Shown here: positions 16,329 to 26,176 of the stretch, piece after piece
Position numbering within the stretch: the stretch's first letter is position 1
Layout: each line of letters starts with the position of its first letter
Source of the DNA: Methylobacterium sp.
GTDB lineage: Bacteria > Pseudomonadota > Alphaproteobacteria > Rhizobiales > Beijerinckiaceae
Length of the DNA: 32,496 nucleotides
NCBI RefSeq assembly: GCF_028290105.1
Contig: NZ_JAQGKL010000002.1
Span: forward strand, 1 to 32,496
Direction of reading: 5' to 3'
Notes under the pieces: generated by a model
What the model was told of the DNA's origin: nothing
Seen by the model: the letters and a program-made list of their open reading frames with translations, nothing else
Database searches by the model: none
Translations under genes and position numbers: made by a program

Positions 16329-18226
16329 GCATCTCCAACCGCAAAGCCGGCGACCGCCGCGAGCCCATCGCCGAACCGTTGAAGCGCTCAGTGGCGGGGT
16401 GCCTGCGCGCCATCGCCAAGCGCTCAGAGATCGAGGTGGTCTATGCCAGCGACCGGCCGGCGCTCACCGGCGACAAGGCGCGCCTGCCCGAACCCCCGCG
16501 CAAGCTGACGCCGGAGGACGTCGCCATCCTGCGCGGCAACGCGGATTCGATGGCCCTGCGCCTCGGCTGTCACGATGTGGCCGTGCATCGCCGCCTGGCG
16601 CCGGAGAATGCCGGCGCCCGGGCGGTGTTCGACGCCGTCGAACAGGCCCGGGTCGAGGCCATCGGCTCGCGCCGCATGGCCGGCGTCGCCTCCAACCTCT
16701 CGGCGATGCTGGAGGACCGCTACCATCGGGGCGGCAAGTACGAGGACATCACCGACCGGGCCGACGCCCCGATGGAGGACGCCGTCGCCCTGATGGTGCG
16801 CGAGCGCCTGACCGGCGCCGCCCCGCCGGCGGCCGCGCGCAAGATCGTCGACCTGTGGCGGTCGCATATCGAGGACAAGGCCGGCCCCAGCCTCGACGGT
16901 CTGGTCGGATCGATCGAGAACCAGCGCCTCTTCGCCCGCTCGGTGCGCGACCTCCTGACGTCCCTCGACATGGCGGACGAGACGCCGTTCGATCCCGAGG
17001 ACGACGACAACGAGGACGAGAACGAGGCCCAGGACGACGAGCAGACCCCGAGCGAGGGCGAGGCCGAGGAGCAGTCGCAGGGCGACCGCTCCGAGATGGA
17101 GACTTCGCAGGAGGCCTCCGACGAGTTGCAGGAAGGCGCCACCGAGGCGGCCGACGCGCCCTCCGGCGAGTTGCCGGACGAGGCCGAGAATGCCGAATCC
17201 GAGGAGGCCTCGGAGGCGTGGCGGCCACCCTCGCAGCGGGCGAACGAGCCGCGCGGTCCGGAATACAAGGTCTTCAATCCACGCTTCGACGAGATCATCC
17301 ACGCCGAGGACCTCTGCGACGCCGAGGAACTCGCGCGCCTGCGCACCTATCTCGACAAGCAGCTCGCGAATCTCCAGGGCGTGGTCGGGCGCCTCGCCAA
17401 CCGCCTGCAGCGCCGCCTGCTGGCTCAGCAGAACCGCGCCTGGGACTTCGACCTCGAGGAGGGCCAGCTCGATCCGGCCCGCCTCGTGCGCGTGGTCACC
17501 GACCCCTTCCAGCCGCTCTCGTTCAAGCGCGAGAAGGACACCAACTTTCGCGATACCGTCGTGACCCTGCTGCTGGACAATTCCGGCTCGATGCGCGGGC
17601 GCCCGATCACGGTGGCGGCGACCTGCGCCGACATCCTGGCGCGCACCCTGGAGCGCTGCGGCGTCAAGGTGGAGATCCTCGGCTTCACCACACGGGCCTG
17701 GAAGGGCGGCCAGTCCCGCGAGGCGTGGCTCGCCGGTGGCAAGCCGAACGCGCCGGGGCGCCTCAACGACCTGCGCCACATCGTCTACAAGAGCGCCGAC
17801 GCGCCCTGGCGCCGGGCCCGCAAGAACCTCGGGCTGATGATGCGCGAGGGTCTGCTCAAGGAGAACATCGACGGCGAGGCGCTCGATTGGGCCCATAAGC
17901 GCCTGCTGGCGCGATCGGAGCAGCGCAAGATCCTGATGGTGATCTCGGACGGCGCGCCGGTCGACGATTCGACCCTCTCGGTGAATCCCGGCAACTATCT
18001 CGAGCGCCACCTGCGCTGGATGATCGAGGACATCGAGACCCGCTCGCCGGTGGAGTTGCTCGCCATCGGCATCGGGCACGACGTGACGCGCTACTATCGC
18101 CGCGCCGTCACGATCATCGACGCCGAGGAACTCGGCGGCGCGATGACGGAAAAGCTCGCCGAACTCTTCGAGGAGGATTCCGGCGGCGCCGCTCCGCGCA
18201 AGCGCGCTGCCGGCGGACGCCGCTAG
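16325..18226 (+). CDS. cobT: Aerobic cobaltochelatase subunit CobT
   Basis: The MIDAS/von Willebrand A-type subunit of cobaltochelatase (633 residues), which with CobS forms the ring complex that acts on CobN. It has the expected order: an N-terminal domain (1-220), a very acidic low-complexity segment (about 221-299, rich in Asp/Glu/Ser), and a C-terminal VWA domain with the metal-binding motif DNSGSM (418-423). The start is GTG at 16325, overlapping the DUF29 stop. It is convergent with addA, with only 12 bases between stops. Confidence 0.94.
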   Translation: MSISNRKAGDRREPIAEPLKRSVAGCLRAIAKRSEIEVVYASDRPALTGDKARLPEPPRKLTPEDVAILRGNADSMALRLGCHDVAVHRRLAPENAGARAVFDAVEQARVEAIGSRRMAGVASNLSAMLEDRYHRGGKYEDITDRADAPMEDAVALMVRERLTGAAPPAAARKIVDLWRSHIEDKAGPSLDGLVGSIENQRLFARSVRDLLTSLDMADETPFDPEDDDNEDENEAQDDEQTPSEGEAEEQSQGDRSEMETSQEASDELQEGATEAADAPSGELPDEAENAESEEASEAWRPPSQRANEPRGPEYKVFNPRFDEIIHAEDLCDAEELARLRTYLDKQLANLQGVVGRLANRLQRRLLAQQNRAWDFDLEEGQLDPARLVRVVTDPFQPLSFKREKDTNFRDTVVTLLLDNSGSMRGRPITVAATCADILARTLERCGVKVEILGFTTRAWKGGQSREAWLAGGKPNAPGRLNDLRHIVYKSADAPWRRARKNLGLMMREGLLKENIDGEALDWAHKRLLARSEQRKILMVISDGAPVDDSTLSVNPGNYLERHLRWMIEDIETRSPVELLAIGIGHDVTRYYRRAVTIIDAEELGGAMTEKLAELFEEDSGGAAPRKRAAGGRR

Positions 18227-18238
18227 GCTCCATCGTCA

Positions 18239-21200
18239 TCAGGCGGCGCGCCGCGACAGGGCGTCGAGGGCGTCGGCGACTTCGTTCGGCTCGAGGCGCC
18301 GGATGACCGGCCCCGACGTCCAGACCAGCATCGGGATCACCCGGTGCCGCGGGTAGATCTCGGCGAGGAGCGCGGCGTAAAGGGCGATCTGCCCGGCCTC
18401 CGCGCGCGGCAGCGCGGCACCCTCGGCCGGCGGGCGGCCCGTCTTGAAGTCCGCGACCCAGACCGTGTCGGCGGAGACCGCGAGGCGGTCGACCCGGCCG
18501 AAGACCGGGCGCGACATGCCCCCAACCATCACCCGGCCGGAAAGCGTCACCTCGGCCCGCGCATCGCGTGCAAAGAGTGGGGCGAGGTTAGGCTCGTCCA
18601 GCAGCCGCAGGGTCGCGGCGACGATGGCCGTCTGCTTGGCCCGCTCCAGCCCAGGCGCCCGTGCCCGTACGAACGCCGTCGCGGCGGCCGCGCGCTGCGC
18701 GGGTTCGATCCGGGGCAGGTGCTCCACGAGGGAGTGGATCAGCGTGCCGCGCTTGCGGGCCTCGCTGTCCGCCTGGCGCTGGCCCGGCTCGCGCCGGGTG
18801 TCGGCGGCCCCGAGGGCGCCGGACGGGGTGACGGGCGGCGCGGCCTCGGTCTCGGCGGCCACCGGAGCTTCGAGCCAGGCGGGCAGGTCCGTTGGAGCTT
18901 GTGCGGCGGCCGGAGCCGGGTCGCGCGCCGTCACCGCGCCACCCTCGCGCCACAGGGTGGCCGGCCCGTAGGCGGTGTCCACGGCCTCGCCCGCGCCGAA
19001 CTCGGCCTCGAGACCCGTCCGGATCATCTCGCACCAAGCCGCCTCGGTGGGCGCTTCGTGCCCGCGATAGGGCGCGATGACGAGACGGTCGGCCGCGCGG
19101 GTCATGGCCACGTAGAGGAGGCGGTTGTGCTCCTCGCGGGCACGCACCTGCAGGGTGGCGCGCGCCTGGGTGACGGCCTCGCAGTCCCCCGCCTTGGCGC
19201 CCGCCCAGATCGGCGGGAGCGGACTGGCGTTGCGTCCGAAGCGGGGCAGCGAGGGGTCCGCCTGTGCCAGGGGCAGCAGCGGCGGGTCGTTGCGGCCGAG
19301 GGCCTCGCAGCCGTCTATGATGATGACCACCGGCGCCTCCAGGCCCTTTGCGCCGTGGACGGTCATCACCCGGACCTCGTCACGGCCGGATTCGAGGTCG
19401 CGCTTGACCGTGTGCCCCCCCTCCCCGCGCCCCGGAACGGTGTCGTAGCGGGCGAGGAAACCGCCGAGCGAGGGCGCGTCCGGAGCCTGCTCGGCCTGGG
19501 CCGCCGTCATCAGGAAGACGTCGATGGCATCCCCGGCTTCGCCGCCGAGGCGCGAGACGAGCGCGCGGCGCCCGCCGCGCGCGCCGAGGAGCGTCGCGTA
19601 GAACCCGAAGGGACCCTCGCAGGCGGCGAGATCGATCCAGCTTTTCAGGGCGGCATGTCCCCGGATCGCCGCCGGATCACCGGAAGCGGCGTGGCGCGCC
19701 AGGGCATCCTCCAGGGTCTCGTGGAGATCGCGGCGGGCGGCGATGCGCACAAGGTCGTCGTCGTCGAACCCGACGAGCGGCGTCTTGAGGGCGCCGGCCA
19801 GGGTCAGGTCGTCGGCGGGCAGGAGGCCCGCCCGGCCCACGGCCACGAGGTCGTTGACGGCGATGTGGGCGGCGATGTCGAGGCGGTCCTGGCCGGCCAC
19901 CGGCACGCCCAGCGCCTTCATGGCGCGGATCACCTCCTCGAAGGCCGCCGAGCGCTTGCGCACCAGGATGAGGATATCGCCGGGGCGCCAGACCCGGCCG
20001 GTCTCGTCGCCCGTGGTGATCCAGGTCAGCGCCGCACGCGCCACGCGGCGCGCCGTGACGATGGCTGGCGCGTTGGTCTCGGGCGCGTCCACGGGGGCCG
20101 CCCAGGCATCGGGCTCGGGCTCGTCCGCCGGCTCCTCGACCGGCCAGAGTTCGACGGTGCCGGGTGCGCTGGCACGGGCCGTGGTGTGGGTCGTGCCGAT
20201 GGCCGTGTCCTCGAAGGACAGGCCCTGATAATGCGTGGCGATCTTGAACGTGGCGTCCACGGCGCGCAGCACGCCTCCGGTGGACCGGAACGACAATTCG
20301 AGATGCACGTCCTCGAAGGCGAGGTCCGCCCCCTTCGCGGCGCCCTGCCACGCGCGGCGGGTGATCTCGAACTCGCGCGGCTCGGCACCCTGGAAGCTGT
20401 AGATCGACTGCTTCGGGTCGCCCACCGCAAAGCGTGTCCGGGCGACCTCTCGGGCACCCTCTCCGGAGGCGAACTCGGCGGTGATGCGGCGCAGGATCTC
20501 CCACTGGTGCGGATTGGTGTCCTGCGCCTCGTCGATGAGGACGTGGTCGACGCCGCGATCGAGCTTGTAGAGCACCCAGGTGGAATCGACCCGGCCGAGG
20601 AGGTCCAGGGTCTTGTGGATCAGGTCGTCGAAATCGAGCGCCCCGATCCGGGCCTTCTGCGCCTCGACCCTCCGGTGGATCTCGGCCGCGAGGGTGAACA
20701 GGGCGCGGGTCCGCTCCAGGGCCTGGACGCCGCGCAAGGTATCCTGCAGCGGCTCGAGCCGGTCGCGCTCGTCGCGCAAGGCCTGCTTGACGTCCTCCGG
20801 CACCGCCTTGGTGCCGAGGCTCTTGTCGGCCTTGGGCGCGCCCTCCTTGGTGAAGAAGATACCGAGATAGATCTCCAAGCCCTCGGCCGGAGTGGCCGCC
20901 TCGACCGCCAGCAGCTTGTCGGCGATGCCGTCGTCGGTGGCCTTGCCGGTGCGCAGGCGCGCGGCGATTTCGGTGAGGTCGCCGAGACCGCCGTCGCGCA
21001 TGCGCGCCTCGATCGCCGCGACGCTCTCGCCGGCCCGGACGCCGAGGGCGTCGGCGAGCGCGTCGAAGGGGCCGTCCAGGCCGGCGCGGGTCGCCAGCAC
21101 GTCACGGGCCCGCATGGCGTTGCGGACCGCCTTGCGCAGGGCGTCGCCTGTCGCCTCCGGACCGACGATGGTGAGCGCGTCCCCGAGATGCGGATGGTCG

Positions 21201-21727
21201 CCCCCGATGGCGTCGGCCAGGACGTTCCCGGTCTCGATCCGGAAAGCGTCCGCCGCCTGCGTTTCCTCCAGCACCACGAAGCGGGCGGGCACGTTCGCCT
21301 CGAACGGGAACATGTGCAGCAGCCGCTCGCAGAGGGCATGCAGGGTCTCGATCTTGAGCCCCCCCGGCGTCTCCACGGCGCGGGCGAACAGGCGCCGGGC
21401 CACCTGCAGGGTTTTTCGCGCGGGGCGCTCGCCGGTGAGTTCGGTCAGTTCCGCGCTCAGCGTGGCATCGTCCAGCGTCACCCAGCGGCCGAGCACGCGA
21501 AACACGCGGATCGACATGTTGGCGGCGGCCGCCTTGGTGAAGGTCAGGCAGAGGATGCGGGCGGGCGGCGCCCCGTCGAGGAGGAGGCGCACCACGCGGT
21601 CGGTGAGCACCTTGGTCTTGCCCGCGCCCGCATTGGCCGAGACCCAGGCCGACGCGCGCGGATCGGCGGCCCGGCGCTGCGCCGCCTTGGTGAGATCGTC
21701 GACGACGAAGGCTTCGCGATGTGACAT
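18239..21727 (-). CDS. addA: Double-strand break repair helicase-nuclease AddA
   Basis: The helicase-nuclease subunit of AddAB, which processes double-strand breaks to give 3' single strands for RecA, as RecBCD does in enterobacteria. The 1162-residue UvrD-like protein has Walker A ANAGAGKTK (31-39), Walker B LIDEAQDTN (Asp399 region), GDPKQSIYSFQGAEP, TVHGAKGLEAPVV, and the C-terminal RecB-type nuclease motif VADFKTG with Asp1093. Its ATG shares a base with the addB stop (TGATG), so translation is coupled. The very long open frame upstream is addB read out of frame. No trxA follows it, unlike in several related genomes. Confidence 0.96.
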   Translation of the reverse strand: MSHREAFVVDDLTKAAQRRAADPRASAWVSANAGAGKTKVLTDRVVRLLLDGAPPARILCLTFTKAAAANMSIRVFRVLGRWVTLDDATLSAELTELTGERPARKTLQVARRLFARAVETPGGLKIETLHALCERLLHMFPFEANVPARFVVLEETQAADAFRIETGNVLADAIGGDHPHLGDALTIVGPEATGDALRKAVRNAMRARDVLATRAGLDGPFDALADALGVRAGESVAAIEARMRDGGLGDLTEIAARLRTGKATDDGIADKLLAVEAATPAEGLEIYLGIFFTKEGAPKADKSLGTKAVPEDVKQALRDERDRLEPLQDTLRGVQALERTRALFTLAAEIHRRVEAQKARIGALDFDDLIHKTLDLLGRVDSTWVLYKLDRGVDHVLIDEAQDTNPHQWEILRRITAEFASGEGAREVARTRFAVGDPKQSIYSFQGAEPREFEITRRAWQGAAKGADLAFEDVHLELSFRSTGGVLRAVDATFKIATHYQGLSFEDTAIGTTHTTARASAPGTVELWPVEEPADEPEPDAWAAPVDAPETNAPAIVTARRVARAALTWITTGDETGRVWRPGDILILVRKRSAAFEEVIRAMKALGVPVAGQDRLDIAAHIAVNDLVAVGRAGLLPADDLTLAGALKTPLVGFDDDDLVRIAARRDLHETLEDALARHAASGDPAAIRGHAALKSWIDLAACEGPFGFYATLLGARGGRRALVSRLGGEAGDAIDVFLMTAAQAEQAPDAPSLGGFLARYDTVPGRGEGGHTVKRDLESGRDEVRVMTVHGAKGLEAPVVIIIDGCEALGRNDPPLLPLAQADPSLPRFGRNASPLPPIWAGAKAGDCEAVTQARATLQVRAREEHNRLLYVAMTRAADRLVIAPYRGHEAPTEAAWCEMIRTGLEAEFGAGEAVDTAYGPATLWREGGAVTARDPAPAAAQAPTDLPAWLEAPVAAETEAAPPVTPSGALGAADTRREPGQRQADSEARKRGTLIHSLVEHLPRIEPAQRAAAATAFVRARAPGLERAKQTAIVAATLRLLDEPNLAPLFARDARAEVTLSGRVMVGGMSRPVFGRVDRLAVSADTVWVADFKTGRPPAEGAALPRAEAGQIALYAALLAEIYPRHRVIPMLVWTSGPVIRRLEPNEVADALDALSRRAA

Positions 21728-24700
21728 CAGCCGTCTCCCTCCCCGCCGAGCGACCATTCCAGCACTCGGGCGAGGTGGTCGTAGTCGCCGTAGGATTTCG
21801 CGTATTTCGGATAGGGCCGCGAGGTGTAGGCCGCCTCGCCGGTGAGGAAGCGGGCGACGAGCCCCCGGAAGCGGGCGACGTGCTCGGCGACGATGGCGGC
21901 GACCTCGCGGTCGTCGCCGCGCGGCGGTTTCACGGGGAGCGGCTCGAAGGGTTTGCGCCCGCCCGAGGCGTAGACGTAGAGCAGGTCCGGCGTCAGCGTC
22001 GTCACCGGAAAGCCCTCGAAGGCGCCGGCCATGAGCATTGCCGCCTCGAGGGTGAGCTGGGGCGAGAAGCCGGCGAAGACCTCCTTGTTGCTCGGCGGCA
22101 GCCCGGTCTTGAAGTCGACGATGCTGGCGCTGCCGTCCCGATGGCGCTCGATCCGGTCGGCCCGCGCCCGCAGGGTGAAGGTCTCCGTGCCCATCGGGAT
22201 CAGCCACTTGCCGGAGATCTCCGGGTAGACCCGGGCTACCTCGCCCCGCCGCTCGGCCTCCCACGCGAGGAACTTGGCGGCGAGCCGCTCGTAGCGCGGC
22301 CACCACTCGGCGTAGAGTTCGGGGTAGGTCTCGGAGATCTGCTGGAAGGCGTCGAGGGCGAAGGCGTAGAGACGCTCCTCCGCCGCATCCGGCAGCACCT
22401 CGGGATGGTTCTCGGCGAACGCGCCCAGGATGTCGTGGATCAGCGTGCCGCGATCCGCGGCACCCGGTTCGGCCGCCACGGGATCGAGGGGATCGAGCCC
22501 GAGCACGTGCCGGGCGAAGATCACGTAGGGGTCGCGCACCAGGGTCTCGACCTCGGTGACGCTCAAGGAGCGCGGGAACAGGGCCGGATCGGGCCTGGGC
22601 TTGGGCTGCTTCAGACGCGGCTGCGCCGGGCCCGTGCCTTGGTCGAGGGCGGCGGCATAGGCCGAGAAGCGGCGCCCGGCCTGAAGCGCTCCGCTCCATT
22701 GCGCCTCGCCCGTGAAGGCGCGCAGGCGCTGCAGGAAGCGCGACGGCACGGTGGGTGCGCCCTCGCGCTTGGCCGCGCGGGTGATGATGGCGTCGTGGTG
22801 TCCCAGCGCCTGCACGAAGTCGTGGGCGCTCTGGCCGATGCGGCGCTCGGGCGGGTTGAGGCCAATGCGCTCGCGCATGGGCCGGTTGAGGAAGGCGTCG
22901 GTCGTCGTCTTCATCGGCCAGACGCCCTCGTCGAGGCCGCCGAGCACGACCCGATCGACGCGCATCAGGCGCGCTTCCAGGAGGCCGAGGATGCGCAGAC
23001 GCGGATGCGGGCGCCCGTCGCTGCAGGCCACCATCCGCTCGCGGGCGAGCGCGGTGAAGAAAGCCGGGTAATCGCCGAAGCGACCGGGCAGGAGGCCCGG
23101 CTCGGCCAATTCGAGGTCGTCGAACAGGGTGTCGAGGATGGCGAGCGAGGCGTCGTCGATGGCCTCGCCTTCCGCCGCGTCGATCAGCCTGTCGAAGGCG
23201 ACGCGGTGGCAGGCGGCGTAGGCGACGAGGTTTCCGACCCCGCGATGATCGAGGTCGAGAAAGCCCGTGAAGGCCAACTCCAGCCGGTTCAGGAGGTCGG
23301 CGGCGAGATCCCAGTCGAGGTCGGTCAGGCGGCGCTTGGCGCGGGGCCGGCGCCCGGTCTCCGTGCGCTGGGCGGCGAGCACTTCGTGCAGGCCGGCGAA
23401 CCCCGGGGCGGGCGCGGGCCCGCGCAGAACCCCGATCTCCAGGGCGGCAGCCGCGCGCGCCACGTCGCGCCGGGGCATCCCTAGACGCACGAACGGGTGC
23501 GACAGGAGCGTGATGAGCCGGGCGGGCTCCAGGTCGGCGGCGAGTTCGGCGGCCAACCGTGCGAGGCGCCCGGCCCGGCTGCGCGAGAGCGCCTCGCCGC
23601 CGGAATCCTCCGCGACGATGCCCCAGCGGGCGAGTTCGGCGGCCACGCGCAGGGCGAGCGCCCGGTCCGGCGTCACCAGGGCCGCGGTGGCCCCAGGGGT
23701 TTCCAGGGTCTCGCGTAGGGCGATGGCGATGATCAGCGCCTCCTCGCGCTCGTCGGCGGCCTCGACCACGGCGAGCCCCCGCATCCCGGCTCCTGCGAGA
23801 TGCGCGCGCCGCGTCGGATCGAGATCGGCCCAGGCCTCCGTGGTCTCGGCCGGGCGCAGGGCCTGCGAGAGCAGGCCGGCGCGCGCGAGGGCGTCGGCGG
23901 TGGGTTCGCCGAGGATCACGACCTCGGAGCGGTCGCGCTTGAGGCAAGCCGGGCCGAGCAGGCGATGCAGGATTGCCTGCGGATGCCCGTGCGCCACTTC
24001 GCGCGAAACCCCCTCGCCGGTCTCGATGGCGTCCCAACCGGCGGCATCCAGGTCGGCATCCAGGCCCGGCAGGACCACGGCGCCGCGCGCCAGCCCTGCC
24101 ACCGCGCCGATCAGCCGGGCGGTGGCTGGCACCGACCCCGTGGAGCCGGCCACGATCACGGGATCGCCGGGGCGCTCGCGGGTCAGGCGATCGGCCTCGG
24201 CGATCACGAGCCTGCGCGAGCGCGAGACCGGATCGCTCATGCCGCGCTCCGCGAGGATGCCGGGCCAGGCCTCGGCGGCGATCTTCACGAAATCCAGGGT
24301 CAGGCCGAAATAGCGCGAGTATTCCGCTTCGACCGCGCCGCCGATCTCGGCCCAGGGCAGGCCCTCGACGGTGAGCGTGTCCATCAGCCGTTCGAGGTCG
24401 GCCGCCAACCCGATCGCGTCGGCTGGCGAGGACGGCACCAGGAACGGCACGTCGTCGTCGATGGGCAGCAGGGTGCGGTCCACCGCCTCGGCCCAGCTCT
24501 GGACGAGGCGCGCGAGGATCAGCCGGCGCTCCAGGGGCGGCATCGCCGGGGCGAGCACGTCCGGCCCGTTCTCGATGAGGGGGTTGGCGGCAAGATCCAG
24601 TTCCGCCTCGTCCGCCTCGCCGAGGGGGACCATGCGGGGCAGGAGGGCCGCCTGCCCGAGGTGCGCGGCCAGGATCGCCGAGAGGGCCCGGACCGCGCGC

Positions 24701-24867
24701 TGCGTCGGCAGGTAGAGGGTGACGGAAGCCAGCGCGAAGGGGTCGGCACCGATGTCGCCCACGAGCCGGCCGGAGATCAGGGCCTCGGCCAGGGTGGGCA
24801 GAAAGGGTGCGCCGGGGGGAATCGAGAAGACGTGGGGAGCGTCGGAGTTCGGCATCGGATGATCCAT
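21727..24867 (-). CDS. addB: Double-strand break repair nuclease AddB
   Basis: The second nuclease subunit of AddAB (1046 residues). The N-terminal half is a degenerate helicase-like domain, and the C-terminal half carries the RecB-family nuclease core with SIVDFKTG (Asp918) followed by QLTLEAAML. The three cysteines I see are not in the C-terminal nuclease region, so the four-cysteine iron-sulfur site known from Bacillus AddB seems absent, as I recall for alphaproteobacterial AddB. The ATG at 24867 has a GAGGAG site; a second ATG four codons later (24855) is possible. It lies 57 bases after the MurU-like gene and is coupled to addA. Confidence 0.94.
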   Translation of the reverse strand: MDHPMPNSDAPHVFSIPPGAPFLPTLAEALISGRLVGDIGADPFALASVTLYLPTQRAVRALSAILAAHLGQAALLPRMVPLGEADEAELDLAANPLIENGPDVLAPAMPPLERRLILARLVQSWAEAVDRTLLPIDDDVPFLVPSSPADAIGLAADLERLMDTLTVEGLPWAEIGGAVEAEYSRYFGLTLDFVKIAAEAWPGILAERGMSDPVSRSRRLVIAEADRLTRERPGDPVIVAGSTGSVPATARLIGAVAGLARGAVVLPGLDADLDAAGWDAIETGEGVSREVAHGHPQAILHRLLGPACLKRDRSEVVILGEPTADALARAGLLSQALRPAETTEAWADLDPTRRAHLAGAGMRGLAVVEAADEREEALIIAIALRETLETPGATAALVTPDRALALRVAAELARWGIVAEDSGGEALSRSRAGRLARLAAELAADLEPARLITLLSHPFVRLGMPRRDVARAAAALEIGVLRGPAPAPGFAGLHEVLAAQRTETGRRPRAKRRLTDLDWDLAADLLNRLELAFTGFLDLDHRGVGNLVAYAACHRVAFDRLIDAAEGEAIDDASLAILDTLFDDLELAEPGLLPGRFGDYPAFFTALARERMVACSDGRPHPRLRILGLLEARLMRVDRVVLGGLDEGVWPMKTTTDAFLNRPMRERIGLNPPERRIGQSAHDFVQALGHHDAIITRAAKREGAPTVPSRFLQRLRAFTGEAQWSGALQAGRRFSAYAAALDQGTGPAQPRLKQPKPRPDPALFPRSLSVTEVETLVRDPYVIFARHVLGLDPLDPVAAEPGAADRGTLIHDILGAFAENHPEVLPDAAEERLYAFALDAFQQISETYPELYAEWWPRYERLAAKFLAWEAERRGEVARVYPEISGKWLIPMGTETFTLRARADRIERHRDGSASIVDFKTGLPPSNKEVFAGFSPQLTLEAAMLMAGAFEGFPVTTLTPDLLYVYASGGRKPFEPLPVKPPRGDDREVAAIVAEHVARFRGLVARFLTGEAAYTSRPYPKYAKSYGDYDHLARVLEWSLGGEGDG

Positions 24868-24924
24868 GCCACCGAATTCTCCTCGCTGGAATGCGGCGCC
24901 CTGGCGATCCGGCGCGATCGTGCC

Positions 24925-25707
24925 TCAGGCCACCGGCGCGGTCGACTTCACCCGGGCTTCGGCGGCCGTGATCGCCTCCGGCGTGCCGACGTGCAGCCAC
25001 TGGCCGTCGAGGCGCAGGCCGTGCAGGCGGCGGGCCGCGATGGCGCGATCGAACAGCAGATTGAGGGAGAAGGCGCCCTCCGGCGTGCCCGCGAACAGGC
25101 CCGGCTTCAGGATGGCGACGCCGGCATAGATGAAGGGCGCGATCTCGCGCTCGCCGCGCCGCTCCAGGGCACCGGAGGAATCCATGACGAAGTCGCCGCC
25201 GCCCTCGTAGCCGAGGCTCGTGGCGGTGGGCGCGACCAGGAGCAGGATGTCCATCGCCTCCGGATCCCAGGCGGCGATCAGACGCCCGAGATTCGATTCC
25301 GGCCCCTCCAGCCAGAACGAATCGGCGTTGAAGACCACGAAGGGCTCGGTTCCGAGGAGCGGCAGGGCCTTCTTGACGCCGCCGCCGGTCTCCAGAAGCG
25401 CGTCGCGCTCGTCGGAGATGACGATCTCCGGGGCCGTCCGGCGCTTGCCGACATGACCCTCGATCAGGTCCGCGAGGTAGTGGACGTTGACCACGGCCTT
25501 CGTGATCCCGCCTTCCGCCGCCCGGTCGAGGGCGTGGTCGAGGAGCGCGCGGCCGGCCACCTCCACCAGGGGTTTCGGCACCGTCGCGGTGATCGGGCGC
25601 ATGCGCTTGCCGAGGCCTGCCGCGAGGACGAAGGCGCGGGTGATGGGCGATGTGTCGGGCACGGCGGTCTCGGACATGACGATTTCGGACTTGACGATTT
25701 CGGGCAT
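24925..25707 (-). CDS. murU: MurU-like nucleotidyltransferase (MurNAc-1-P uridylyltransferase)
   Basis: A 260-residue sugar-1-phosphate nucleotidyltransferase. Motifs are the G-x-G-x-R loop LAAGLGKRMRP (28-37 region), PKPL (44-47), ETGGG (106-110) and FNADS with Asp129 as a metal ligand. Its single-domain length and its place beside an AmgK-like kinase point to MurU, which makes UDP-MurNAc from MurNAc-1-phosphate in peptidoglycan recycling. A mannose-1-phosphate guanylyltransferase cannot be excluded. The N-terminus is a 5-residue repeat with two possible starts (25707 and 25677); residues before Thr23 are not conserved in type. Neither start has a clear ribosome-binding site. Confidence 0.85.
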   Translation of the reverse strand: MPEIVKSEIVMSETAVPDTSPITRAFVLAAGLGKRMRPITATVPKPLVEVAGRALLDHALDRAAEGGITKAVVNVHYLADLIEGHVGKRRTAPEIVISDERDALLETGGGVKKALPLLGTEPFVVFNADSFWLEGPESNLGRLIAAWDPEAMDILLLVAPTATSLGYEGGGDFVMDSSGALERRGEREIAPFIYAGVAILKPGLFAGTPEGAFSLNLLFDRAIAARRLHGLRLDGQWLHVGTPEAITAAEARVKSTAPVA

Positions 25708-25717
25708 GGCGGCTTCG
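25668..25717. repeat. 15-base tandem repeat at the murU start
   Basis: Three copies of a 15-base unit (25668-25682, 25683-25697, 25698-25712) plus five bases of a fourth, differing from each other at a few positions. On the minus strand they code MPEIV-KSEIV-MSETA, so units one and three supply alternative ATG start codons and the middle one has AAG in that place. The repeat seems to have duplicated the start region. Confidence 0.75.
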
Positions 25718-25743
25718 TCTCGCTGAATGGGTTCGCGCTTCGC

Positions 25744-26169
25744 TCAAGCGGGCAGGCGCACGCTGCCGTCCGGCAGCGGCAGGAGGTCCGGATTCCAGGC
25801 GACCTCCCAGAGGGTACCGTCGGGATCGGCGAAATAGCCGGAATAGCCGCCCCAGAACGCGTCCTCGGCCGGCTTCACCAGGGTGGCGCCCGCCGCGACC
25901 GCGTCGGCGAGGACCGCGTCCGTCTCGGCCCGGCTCCCGGTGTTGTGGGCGAGCGCGAAGCCGCGAAAGCCGTAGCCCTCGGCGGCGATGCCCGCATCCT
26001 CGGCGAGCGCCGCGCGCGGGTAGAGCGACAGGACGAGGCCTCCCAGTTGGAAGAAGGCCACGCCCTCCGAGGCGTAGCGTGAGCGCGTCCAGCCCAGGGC
26101 CTCGTAGAAGCGCACGGCCCGCCCCAGGTCGGCGACCCCGAGGGTCAGGAGGGTGAGACGAGGCTGCAT
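25744..26169 (-). CDS. VOC family protein (glyoxalase/bleomycin-resistance fold)
   Basis: A 141-residue vicinal-oxygen-chelate protein with two beta-alpha-beta-beta-beta modules: LTLLTLGVADLGRAVRFYEAL in the first (quoted in part: VADLGRAVRFYEALGW) and GYFADPDGTLWEVAWNP in the second, with Glu as the likely metal ligand near the end. Its substrate is unknown; members include glyoxalases, dioxygenases and drug-binding proteins. It lies seven bases after the TsaE-kinase stop and 36 bases before the murU start, so it belongs to the same transcript. Confidence 0.87.
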   Translation of the reverse strand: MQPRLTLLTLGVADLGRAVRFYEALGWTRSRYASEGVAFFQLGGLVLSLYPRAALAEDAGIAAEGYGFRGFALAHNTGSRAETDAVLADAVAAGATLVKPAEDAFWGGYSGYFADPDGTLWEVAWNPDLLPLPDGSVRLPA

Positions 26170-26176
26170 CCCCGCC

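Noticed and set aside
18344..21724. Very long plus-strand open frame opposite addA
   Set aside because: It is the antisense of addA, which has full helicase and nuclease motifs. The plus-strand translation is low-complexity Arg/Gly/Glu-rich with no family features; long antisense frames are common in GC-rich DNA.
21728..25747. Upstream extension of the addA frame to 25747
   Set aside because: This stretch overlaps addB and murU in another frame and translates to Arg/Pro-rich sequence without motifs. The true AddA start is at 21727.
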